NCBI GenBank assembly: GCA_003693705.1
Contig: RBZT01000219.1
Span: 57,697 to 121,696 of the forward strand
From: Polymyxa betae
Lineage: Eukaryota > Endomyxa > Phytomyxea > Plasmodiophorida > Plasmodiophoridae
Reading direction: 5' to 3'
DNA: 64,000 nucleotides
Position 1 is the first letter of the stretch; each line of letters opens with the position of its first letter. Positions 10,548 to 19,571 of this stretch are shown here, in pieces. The position numbers and the translations under genes are program-made. The notes under the pieces were generated by a model that made no database searches, was not told the DNA's origin, and saw nothing but the letters and a program-made list of their open reading frames with translations.

Positions 10548-13127
10548 TCACGTTGCAGAACTAGATATTGCTAATAGTTTCAGCTTGAAAAGCGGATGTA
10601 GTTGCCCCTTCTCAGCGCCAAATAAGTACCATTCCTTGCTGTTTGTTATTGTCAGATAAACTGATCGCAATAGTGAAATTCCGATTACCCATCTTTGCTA
10701 AGGTGGGAATCGTAGTCTGATTTTGGAGGAACCATTTGCCAGAAATCTTGAAACTGGTATGATTTACCTAAAAGAATCCTGAGGTGACAAACCCGTTGAT
10801 AAATCCTGATTGAGTTACCCGGGATACATTCGACCATAATCACATCAAATATTCTCAACGTCTGTTGCGGTCCGGATGATTGATTTATATCTGTCATACT
10901 CAGAGACGATGAAGCCGAGATTGTAGGTGTTGGTTCCTGATCTTCGTCGTCAAGCGAATCAATGGAGACGTTTGGCAATAAATGCTGCAATGATCTGACA
11001 CAGGTTTTGGAGATGTAAACACTGTAAGTTTGGTTTTAAGATTGCACGTGTTTGTAAAGAGCATTGATCAAAAACATTACCCTTTCTTGGGATCTCCATA
11101 CCAGCGATCTTTTTCATTATTCGGGTTATTCTTGTGAAGTGATGGATAAATCCCGTTGATGCATGCAGTATCGACGAATTTTGCATCTGTTGTATAAAAT
11201 CCAATACGAACCCTTTTGTCGTCGCCGTTACGATCAGATCGACTGAAAAAATTTCTCTTCCATTTCAGCCATCGATCATCGATATGTTTCGTATACACCT
11301 AGATAATTTAGTTCAAGAACGACAAGAGTCAATGCTGCATACTCGGTGAATAGACAGGACCTGTGTTAATGATTAAGGTAAGACGTTATTAATCAATGTA
11401 AAAAGAACAACCTGAACCGAATCAAAGGCAGGCGCATTTCCCATATGGCGTAAAAGAATAGATTTGCAGTGGATGTAATCGTCATGGTCTGGTTGCAACT
11501 CAGTAATTACACGTACATCTGATTGCTTGAACGTCTCCAAGGCTAGAGCTGCATTAGAAGGGTTATGACGTCCAAGATTGTTGTGTACCGTCCTCAGTTG
11601 AAAGTTCAAGAATAGCTGAAGCAATGCGACGTCTTGTATCAGATCGATTTATATGCAACAGCTGGATAAGCTCCTGTCAGTAAACAATAAGTAAGGGTTT
11701 TCTGAGCCTCATTTCATGCATGCCTCATCTTTCAACTGCAGTAGCTTATGTCCAGTTATTGCACTCTGTTTAACGAGCTGTGCAATGCGCTCGTCAGAGT
11801 GCGTTAGCTGCTTCAGAAAGTTGGCGACAACTTCGACGCTCCAATGGTGTGCACGTCCTCGAAATCTGTCGAATACGAGATAAGAAATTGACTGCATCGA
11901 TGATTCCAGTAAACCTGTCAGGTATTAATCGCTTCCGCTTTCCACCGAATTCAGAGCGATATACGACTTGCTCAGACCGACAATCGGATAGCCATATAGC
12001 ATCGTATACTCGACCATCACAATGATAAAACGTTCCAGGTCCCGATCTTTTGCCACGCTTGTACAGACCAGCATGGCAATCGCCAGGCTCAAATCTATAT
12101 CGGACACCATTGTCGTTTATGATCTGAATGGAGGCCCAGATATACACACCATGACCTTCCTATAGAATATAGTAGGTTACAGACTATATTTGGGATCTTG
12201 GGGTCACCCCATCACCTTAAAACCATTATGCCAATGACCTTCATATCGACATCTATTACTATATATAGCAACGCCATATCCATCTCTTTTATCATTCAGC
12301 CATTCTCCATTGTACTCGTATCCCGACGCCGTCCATTTACCACGGCCATGGCGCCGTCCAGAATGAAAGCTTCCGGCGTATTCGTCACCAGTAGGATACG
12401 TTAAGGTCCCCTGTCCATGAGGCAAGTCTTGATACCATTGGCCATGATACTGAACTCCATTTGGGAACAGTTGACGGCCATTTCCTTGACGAAGCCCTTC
12501 ATACCATTCACCTTCGTAAGTTTGTTTTCGATGAAATAGGCGACCGAACCCGTGGCGTAAACCTTTTCGAAATTGTCCTTTATATTCACTTCCTGATGAA
12601 GAGATAAAATACCCATTTCCATCAGGTAAGCCTTCTTTCCATTTGCCTAAAATGGGAGTATAACAATTCATGTGGTTTTACTTCAATTGAAATGCTCACC
12701 ATCATACTTGGCACCCGATAATGCAAATAATTGACCGTGACCATCGCGCTCCCCAAGCAACCACCAGCCTTTGTAGTAATCGCCATCTGGCCAAATCTGT
12801 AGCCAGAATAAGCAGAAAGAATCAATTGTTTACAATTTATGTTCTCACGTGGATACCGTGTAAAGGTTTGGTATTACTGTTTGGTATCTGATTAGCATCA
12901 TTGAAGTTCCGTATTGGAGTTGACTGCTTTTTTGTCGTATTTGCAAATGGTGCCGGAGGAAGTAGTCTCTTCGAGACAATGTCGTAGGTAAGGTCGTTAT
13001 TAGTACATGCAATACATGCAAATGGCGATATCGATTGTGTCCAGACATCCAAGCACGAATTGGCTAATTCCGAAGATATACACTCAGCAAGATCATGACT
13101 GATCTCTTCGTCGTCATCACCTGACAT
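10548..13127 (-). CDS. MORN-repeat / SAM / PARP-like catalytic domain protein
   Basis: Exon 1 (from 13127) encodes an acidic leader and splices (GTGAGA donor) into about nine MORN repeats, for example YEGEWYEGLRQGNG, YHGQWYQDLPHGQGT and YAGSFHSGRRHGRG. A SAM domain follows (HHWSVEVVANFLKQL ... GHKLLQLKDE/ELIQLLHINRSDTRRR); its last junction uses a GC-AG intron (11723-11674). The C-terminal third resembles a poly-ADP-ribose polymerase fold: YIHCKSILLRHMGNAP, RVRIGFYTTDAKFVDT in place of the canonical FHGT motif, GVYISKTC for GxYFxK, then YDSHLSKDGKEWYLFGAEKG near the end. The NAD-contacting His-Gly is replaced by Tyr-Thr, so ADP-ribosyl transfer is doubtful. Ends at TGA 10550-10548. MORN repeats suggest membrane association. 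The MORN and SAM assignments are secure; PARP-like is moderate. Confidence 0.75.
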
Positions 13128-13176
13128 TGGAACTTGGTCTTTTATTTTGCTTTTGATTTCCTCATTGATAGATATT

Positions 13177-15141
13177 TTATCGATCTAAATGTGTCCTTGA
13201 TATTGATTTGTGATTTACATTTGTACTGTTATCGGATGGCGGAGATATATCATCGAGCTGTATTCTCGAGACTATATCCTTCAAGAGAATTGATGCTTTA
13301 GCGTCTTCGAAGTTAGAATAACCGATCCATTTGGAATACTCAATCTCTTGCAATTTCCAGCGAATAGCATTCAAAGCAGAACTTCGATGCTGATCATGTT
13401 TGATACTTGATATGAATTCAGTACAACTTGCTCGTGCATTAATATCTGAAAAAGTTAAACACTGTAAAATGGTAAAGGGAATCAGATCCATAATGTCTTC
13501 AGTGACGTTCAAGCATTCGTGAAGAACCTTGACAAGTACTAGTTCATCCTCTGCTGAATATGGTGGCGCAATCCACAACCGAACCAAAGCAATATCGGGC
13601 GGCGACGATTGTCGAGCAGCGAATATTTTCAAAATTAGCCTCAAAGCTAAAGGGCGCCTTCTTGAATCATAATGACATAGTGCTTTATAGACACTGGCAG
13701 TGTGGCCAGAATCTGCAAACAGGGGCGATATGCTTTCAACCAGCATATCACATACATCTGGACTGACACAATCCATTCCCAGAACGCTATGAATCAGATC
13801 ATCGACGTCAGGCAGTTTATCAAGAAGTTGATGGAAAATGACAGCAATTAACTTGACAAGAAAGGCAGAATGGGTGCACCCATCGCTGATTTGCCTTAAT
13901 GATGTCATAATGGTTGATATTCCCAACTCCACATTGATCAAACCCCGATGTTCTTCAGCGATGGCATGTAGAAAATTTAATGCTTTCAGATTGCGGATGC
14001 AGGCGTGGACAAAAAAAAATGAACTTAACAGACTCTCGATTAACGGTTGATGTCCCAGAAACTCATGAAGTGAACATAACGAATCTTCAAGGATCTCGTT
14101 TGAAAAAACTTGTTGATGCGTTAGAAGGCTTGTTAAAGTAGAGCCAACAACAGTTAAATCCTCTTTTGTTGAAGAATTCAAAATAAATAAGAATAACTGC
14201 TTATGCTTGGATAAACCGGATAAGAGACAGAATCGAAAGATATCTGTTCGAGCAGGTGTGGGAACCGTCTGGGCTTTAAGCAGCTCTATCAATGCTTCCT
14301 CTTCGATGAGTAGCCTTTGCCTAAGTGCCAATAACAAGCGATATGATTCAACTGTCACATTGAACAGCGAACTGTCCCAAATATTCGTCAGTGAGATAGA
14401 CAGTTTTGACTTGAACGAGTTCGAAGCCTTGTGCTTAGATAGGGCGACAGGATTTAAAAGCATCAAGCGTAGCTCATCATCAATCAGTATGAGTTCAAAA
14501 AAACGTATAGACGGGCTTTGAGCTGATTCGATCATCGGCTGGAGAAAAACGTTGGGAAAACGAGATTTATCAGATGTGATGATCGAGAATAAAACGTCGG
14601 CATCGTTTTCAAGACGACAAAAAAGATCAAGCACGAGAGCTTGGCAATTTGCAGACGAGTCAATGATATTGTCAATTAAAGGCATTAATTCGGAAACTGG
14701 TCGCTGTGTCGAAAGAAAATGTCGACATAACCCAATACGAAATTCGATAGGTGCTCGAGAAAAAATGAGAGCTGGCAATGCCGATACTGCACACGATAAC
14801 GTAGCAATATATTGTTCTCGAACTGAAGCTTTGGCACCTAGGATGGCTTCAGTCAAAAGTGTATCAAACTGTCCAGCTTGAAGTTGTAATAAAAGCTCCA
14901 GCGTAAAGTCGCCTTGTGAGAGCAGATTGGCAACGCATTGGATGACGTGATCTGGTTGATTTTTAAAGAGTTGCTGGGTAAGCCATGGGTAGAGAGTTAA
15001 TAGGGATAGCAAATCGGAGCTGATCGAGCACGTCTGATGCGAAGGATGCTTTCTATGAGATGCAGTAATATGATGTCGGATGAGCTGGAGACCATCGGGC
15101 CTGGTCAGACATTTGGCCCATGGATGAATGTCTGAGGTCAT
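13177..15141 (-). CDS. Large intronless helical-repeat protein, unknown
   Basis: A single 654-codon frame, unusual here because most genes of this size carry several introns. The protein is leucine-rich and apparently all-helical from start to end (for example LLSLLTLYPWLTQQLF, ELLLQLQAGQFDTLLTEAIL, LVKLIAVIFHQLLDKLPD), consistent with a HEAT/ARM-like alpha-solenoid. No zinc, kinase or membrane motif. Its overall look, with periodic hydrophobic helices and scattered Ser/Asp, recalls scaffold subunits such as Integrator or nuclear complex components, but I cannot name one. It starts at ATG 15141 shortly after a stop in all frames and ends at 13177. The N-terminus of the MORN gene lies about 50 bp downstream of its stop. 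Confidence 0.8.
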   Translation of the reverse strand: MTSDIHPWAKCLTRPDGLQLIRHHITASHRKHPSHQTCSISSDLLSLLTLYPWLTQQLFKNQPDHVIQCVANLLSQGDFTLELLLQLQAGQFDTLLTEAILGAKASVREQYIATLSCAVSALPALIFSRAPIEFRIGLCRHFLSTQRPVSELMPLIDNIIDSSANCQALVLDLFCRLENDADVLFSIITSDKSRFPNVFLQPMIESAQSPSIRFFELILIDDELRLMLLNPVALSKHKASNSFKSKLSISLTNIWDSSLFNVTVESYRLLLALRQRLLIEEEALIELLKAQTVPTPARTDIFRFCLLSGLSKHKQLFLFILNSSTKEDLTVVGSTLTSLLTHQQVFSNEILEDSLCSLHEFLGHQPLIESLLSSFFFVHACIRNLKALNFLHAIAEEHRGLINVELGISTIMTSLRQISDGCTHSAFLVKLIAVIFHQLLDKLPDVDDLIHSVLGMDCVSPDVCDMLVESISPLFADSGHTASVYKALCHYDSRRRPLALRLILKIFAARQSSPPDIALVRLWIAPPYSAEDELVLVKVLHECLNVTEDIMDLIPFTILQCLTFSDINARASCTEFISSIKHDQHRSSALNAIRWKLQEIEYSKWIGYSNFEDAKASILLKDIVSRIQLDDISPPSDNSTNVNHKSISRTHLDR

Positions 15142-15696
15142 ATAAAGATTATCTTCTGATCGGCATTGCAGCCTAACCTAAAAATCTATCTCCGCTGTAA
15201 TAAAATAATCAGACTCGCATTCATTGTTATCTGTGCAGATTCGGACGCAGCAAGTTTAAAATGTGTCGATAACGTATTAGTATAAACGAAATTGGTAGAT
15301 GAGATATATGACTTGGATGAAGCTCGCAAAAGGTGAATTTCTGCTAAACATTTCATGTTTATGAGTGTTTAAGTGAAGGGGCCGGTATAAATGGTGTTCA
15401 GCCAAGTATCTAATAATGAGCTCGTGCTGAGCATTGTGATGGGTGACCTAATTCTGATTGCATTGATTCGGACTGAATAAGCATGCTCTTTCCTTTGAAC
15501 AAGTGCGGCGACATCGCAGATCTTAGGTCATCTGGAGCCCCAGTTCTATTCTAGCAAACCAGCATAAGATGAATCCATTTCGACCTATGCAATTTTGAAA
15601 CAAGTCCATCTCTATCAAAAACTATTTGCGATTTGATGGCGTATCTCATATCGTTACTGAGAATAAGAGTCTATAAAACAGCATAAACATGCGAAG
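15142..15696. other. Intergenic region upstream of tRNA-Pro
   Basis: No coding exon recognised on either strand. Flanks the intronless helical gene and the tRNA gene. Confidence 0.45.
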
Positions 15697-15768
15697 GGCT
15701 TAGTGGTCTAGTGGCATGATTCTCCGTTCGGGTCGGAGAGGTCCCGGTTTCGATTCCCGGCTGAGCCC
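15697..15768 (+). tRNA. tRNA-Pro(CGG): tRNA-Pro (anticodon CGG)
   Basis: Seventy-two nt fold into a cloverleaf: acceptor GGCTTAG/CTGAGCC (one G-T wobble) with discriminator C, D arm with GGTCTAGTGGCATGA (A-box-like), anticodon stem CTCCG/CGGAG around the loop TTCGGGT giving anticodon CGG, and a T loop TTCGATT. The T stem reads CCGGT/CCCGG, so the normally invariant G53-C61 pair is a T-C mismatch. No intron. A T run at about 15779-15784 is a plausible Pol III terminator. Confidence 0.93.
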
Positions 15769-16066
15769 GTCATTTTCCTTTTTTGTCATCCAAGTGAGCA
15801 GAATAGAAGCGCTCTTCGGTTCTTGACAGCAGCATCCACTTCAAGGCACCAATCCATTGGGCCTTGTAGCTGTTAGGTTGGGTGGGATTGCTTCAGAAAC
15901 AAATGAGGGAAATTGCGTTGGATACTGTGAGCGCTGCCCACGCTCGACTGGCGAATAACATGTGCACTGTTGGTATGCGACTGGCTGGTGAATGGTTTTA
16001 CGTCTACGGGGCTTTCCTAATCCAATGTCTGCTATGTCATAACCATTTGTTACTGACAAATTCAAC

Positions 16067-16501
16067 ATGATCAAGTTCTACCTCTTTCTCGTCTTAGGGC
16101 TGATCACGGCCCTTGACGCACAAGTTAACATCGAAGCGATCCCAGATGTGACCGGGGCCAAACCTGAAGAGGTTCCTGCTAAAGCAGCAGAATCCTCCCC
16201 TGGTGTTAACGAGAACGAGCAAGAGTTTTTCGAAGGGTCTATCAAGGCTGGTGACTTGGACAATTTCCCGATACAATTCAGTTCTTTGCTGTGTGACGCG
16301 ACTGACTGCATCCTGTTGGAAGAGGAAGTCGTTCTGGGTAATCATGTACAATTCGATGATTTCGCCATCGAAGAAGCTGTTAAGACTATTGAGTCAGTTC
16401 TCGATGCTTTCTTTAAAGTCTTCAATCTCGACAATGAGTTCAAGCTTGAAAAGCCCCAATCTGAGCCAACCGCTTCCGCTGCGTTGGAGTCGAATGCCTG
16501 A
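16067..16501 (+). CDS. Small secreted acidic protein, unknown
   Basis: A single 144-codon exon. It opens with a clear signal peptide (MIKFYLFLVLGLITALDA, cleavage probably after the Ala). The mature part is strongly acidic (NENEQEFFEGSIKAGDLD) with only two cysteines in LLCDATDC, which could form one disulfide. A helical segment AIEEAVKTIESVLDAFF follows, then a Ser/Pro/Ala-rich end. No transmembrane helix after the signal and no GPI-type tail. I recognise no family; small secreted proteins of this kind are common and lineage-restricted in zoosporic fungi, which is context rather than evidence of function. Confidence 0.72.
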   Translation: MIKFYLFLVLGLITALDAQVNIEAIPDVTGAKPEEVPAKAAESSPGVNENEQEFFEGSIKAGDLDNFPIQFSSLLCDATDCILLEEEVVLGNHVQFDDFAIEEAVKTIESVLDAFFKVFNLDNEFKLEKPQSEPTASAALESNA

Positions 16502-16687
16502 ATTATCATACATCTCAAGTTTAATTTTCTAGATCATAATCATACATACTCGCTGATTTTCTTTCGTCTAATATCAGTCGTTTGCATATTGTTTCTAGTA
16601 GCGATGTTGTAGCATCTGCAACGAACATTTACAGCATTTGCCATAATTTGACCTATGTGTTTATTCTTGTTTATCAATCGTGTGGAT

Positions 16688-17386
16688 TTACGGTATGTCG
16701 CTGTAATCGGTGGTGTTCATTCGCCTCAAATTTTCTGTGTAATCATGCACCAAGTGCTCAATTTGTGCAACTTCATGACGTATCTCTTCGTGCAAAGCGC
16801 TGTGCTCAGCATTGCTAGGATCTGGTAAGCCAAATGTCTGTACATGACGCATCACGTCGCCGAGAACGACAAGAATAGTTTGTGACGAGTCACTCCAGCT
16901 ATCAGCATCTTCGATTTGTTCGAAATATCGATTGATGCGGTCGCTGTAAGACCGCACTGAACGAATATGATCATTATCTAAATCATTGCTTCCAGCATCA
17001 TCTTCGCTTGTGTTCGTAGTAGCGGCATTCAAAGTTGTTGTGGATAATGTTCTTGTCGACTTCAGTCTCTTGGCATTAGAACAGTTAACGTCCACTGTCT
17101 CGCCAATATGATTGTTGCAATCATCTTGTTGGAGCGATTGGTGCTTAGTATCATTTCTGCCTCGCTTTGAGCGAACAGCTTCGGTTCTCGGTGGAGCATT
17201 ATTGTCTAATTGAATCACAAGCTGAAGGCCATGAGGACCTTGACGAACAACCCTTGTAGAAATAGGATCGCGCTCCAAAAGTGGTGTTAGAACTGCTGGA
17301 ACCGGCTTGCTGACAGCAATTCCACCTCCCGGCTCCGCCTTCGATGTTGGACCATGATTTGATATCAAGGCTGTCTCGCATGGCAT
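16688..17386 (-). CDS. Hypothetical protein with helical C-terminus
   Basis: An open frame of 232 codons without an obvious intron. The N-terminal 130 residues look disordered (Thr/Ser/Asn-rich, with a basic KRGRN-type segment and a basic AKRLKSTR that could act as a nuclear signal). The C-terminal 85 residues are helical: SYSDRINRYFEQIEDAD, ILVVLGDVMRHVQTFGLP and EEIRHEVAQIEHLVHDYTEN. The start at 17386 is the first ATG of the frame; another overlapping frame starts at 17438 but reads as non-coding. The helical end could mediate dimerisation. No family recognised. Confidence 0.6.
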   Translation of the reverse strand: MPCETALISNHGPTSKAEPGGGIAVSKPVPAVLTPLLERDPISTRVVRQGPHGLQLVIQLDNNAPPRTEAVRSKRGRNDTKHQSLQQDDCNNHIGETVDVNCSNAKRLKSTRTLSTTTLNAATTNTSEDDAGSNDLDNDHIRSVRSYSDRINRYFEQIEDADSWSDSSQTILVVLGDVMRHVQTFGLPDPSNAEHSALHEEIRHEVAQIEHLVHDYTENLRRMNTTDYSDIP

Positions 17387-17775
17387 TGCAGTCTCTAACT
17401 GGAGACGTCGGGCCCGAATTCGCTGGACACAGCGGCACCCGCGAGAGGTTGATTAAATCGTTAAGATCTCGCTTCGATCCTAATGATATTTAAGGTTCGC
17501 GTGTGCCCTTATAGGGAGATACATCAATCTTGACATTAAATATCCTATATTTACGTACTAATGTGTATATAATAGGCACGAGAAAATCATCCAGCAGCAC
17601 GGCTCAAGAACCCTGAATACAGACCAATAACATGGCTTCCGAGCAAATGCAGTACGAAAAGGAGACATAAGTAGGAGATGGTCCGATGGCAGAGGAGTGG
17701 TCACATTAATTTTCTCTTGCTTTTATACACTCACTTAAGGAGACGCGTACCCGCGCCGCTCTTATTACTATCATC
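17387..17775. other. Divergent intergenic region
   Basis: Separates the unknown minus gene and the lipase gene. Contains an AT-rich TATATAATAG stretch near 17565-17575 but no assignable element. Confidence 0.4.
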
Positions 17776-19078
17776 ATGAAGCTTGAAGCTTTATGGGGCG
17801 GATTTGGGGCTGCTGCTGCCTTCATAGCTGCTGTCGGCTTAGCCACTCTGGTTAAGATCTATGGCAATGACAACACTGCTGTACCGTTGGCTGATATTAC
17901 CCCTGATCCTAAACGTTTTCCTCAGTATATCCAGACGAAGCAAGGTTGGTTATCCTGCATCTTAAATCGTTTATTATACTGAAAAGGTACAGGACATTGG
18001 CTATTCTGGAGGAAATGGTTTGTGGCTTTTGCTGAATCGATAGTGCAATTCATTATGAAGTAAGGACTGTTCCGGATCCAGAAGCTGTGGTTTTTTTAGC
18101 TCACGGTTTTGGTGAACATTGTGGGCGGTATGAACACGTTGCTCAGTATTTAGCAAGTCGAAAGATCAACGTATATGCTGTAGACCATCAGGTTTTGAAT
18201 ACTTCAGTTATATCTCGTACTGACAATTGAGCTGTTATCGCATAGGGACATGGACAATCAACTGGAACATTTACTTTTTTCCAGAAATTTGAACATTTAG
18301 TCGACGATTTCAAGTTTTTCATAGAGACAACAGTCTCAACAATGAACGATTTCGAAAAAGCGCTTCCCAAGTTTTTGCTTGGTCATTCAATGGTAGTCAA
18401 AAACAGTTTTTTATAGCGTTCTCTTACTTGCGTAGGGTGGAGCTGTAGCTGTCCATACTGCATTATTATCCAAAAATGAATTTACGGGTGTCATTCTTTC
18501 TGGTCCAATGCTCGCTCCAGATGCTTCAGTGGCAACCCCAACTAGAGTTAAAATGGCTAAGGTTATTTGCTATAAGGATCATATCACCAATTATCAGTAA
18601 CTGTGGTTCTTAGATGATGTCGAAACTCCTACCCAAGCTGCCAGTTGGCTCGTTAGATATCAAAACCATTTGCTCAGACAGCACTGTAGTCAAGCTGGCG
18701 TTATCTGACAGATTATACAGTGAATTGCCAATGGTAGCTAGGGTGGCTTATGAATTTCTTGCGGAGATGGATTATTTGCAGTCTGTGGCTGCCGAAGTTA
18801 CTTTTCGGTACTACGTTCTCTTCGGAAGTGATGATAAAATCGCTTCAGTCGAAGGAATTTCTCTATGGCATAATAACACTAAAAGCCCTGACAAAAAGTC
18901 GACTTGCTTTCCAGGCCTATTCCATGAGCCATTCCACGAGGTAAATGGTTGCTCATGGGTACTTGCCGAATGCTCATTCAAACGATTTCAGCGGGAATCT
19001 GAAGAGGTTCTAGATTCTGTGGCCAAATGGATTCGGGATCGATTAACCATCAATGAACCGATAACCCTTTCCGTATAA
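17776..19078 (+). CDS. Monoacylglycerol lipase-like alpha/beta hydrolase (serine aminopeptidase S33 type)
   Basis: Hydrolyses monoacylglycerol or a related ester; at least five short introns. A membrane-anchor helix near the N-terminus (GGFGAAAAFIAAVGLATLVKI) sits upstream of the hydrolase core, a feature not typical of human MGLL. Core motifs follow in order: VVFLAHGFGEHCGRYEHVA (oxyanion hole HGFGEH), VYAVDHQGHGQSTG, the nucleophile elbow LLGHSMGGAVAVH, then ILSGPMLAP, the acid region VLFGSDDKI with catalytic Asp, and the histidine in CFPGLFHE. An intron of about 54 nt splits FHE/RESEEVLD near the end, which stops at TAA 19076-19078. All three triad residues are visible. Endomembrane or lipid-droplet localisation is inferred from the helix. 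Confidence 0.85.
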
Positions 19079-19571
19079 CGGAAATGCTCAACCAATTATG
19101 AAAACTGGCTCTTTGAAGATCGACTTTAAACTTGTTCTTTGTTCACTATGCTATAAAGCGCGAAATCAAGCGTTTGATTTCGTCTTCGACTACTTAAGTT
19201 GGTGAAAGGAATGCGCTTGCAATAAAAAAAAAGTGAAAATATTCACGCTCAAACTGGGAGTTGGCAAGAATGATTATAGGAAAACTGCTCTAAAGTAGAT
19301 CGGGGCAGATTGCAAAGAAACTTCGAAAGATCTAAATCATGTACGTATTCATGGTGATTAAGTTGCCGGTCCCAGTGATCTATTTATCTTACCAGTCGCG
19401 ATCGGTACTCGGTGAGTGGCGCATTTTAGGGTTTTGATTGCGCAGCTTCTCATATATATTGAGCTCGCAGATCAGTTCCGCAGTTCGGATTCCCCGTCTC
19501 GGTCACTTCCTCTCTTCTCCATTTTCACAGTCGCACCTTGTTTGTTCAAGTGATCTGGAGGTTGCCTCATC
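19079..19571 (+). promoter_or_regulatory. Intergenic region with candidate promoter of the pyrophosphatase gene
   Basis: Holds the 3' flank of the lipase gene and the upstream region of the H+-PPase. A TATA-like CATATATATT at 19451-19460 lies about 115 bp before the ATG, followed by a pyrimidine-rich leader (CTTCCTCTCTTCTCC near 19506-19520). This arrangement fits a strongly expressed gene, but no transcription start is proven. Confidence 0.45.
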
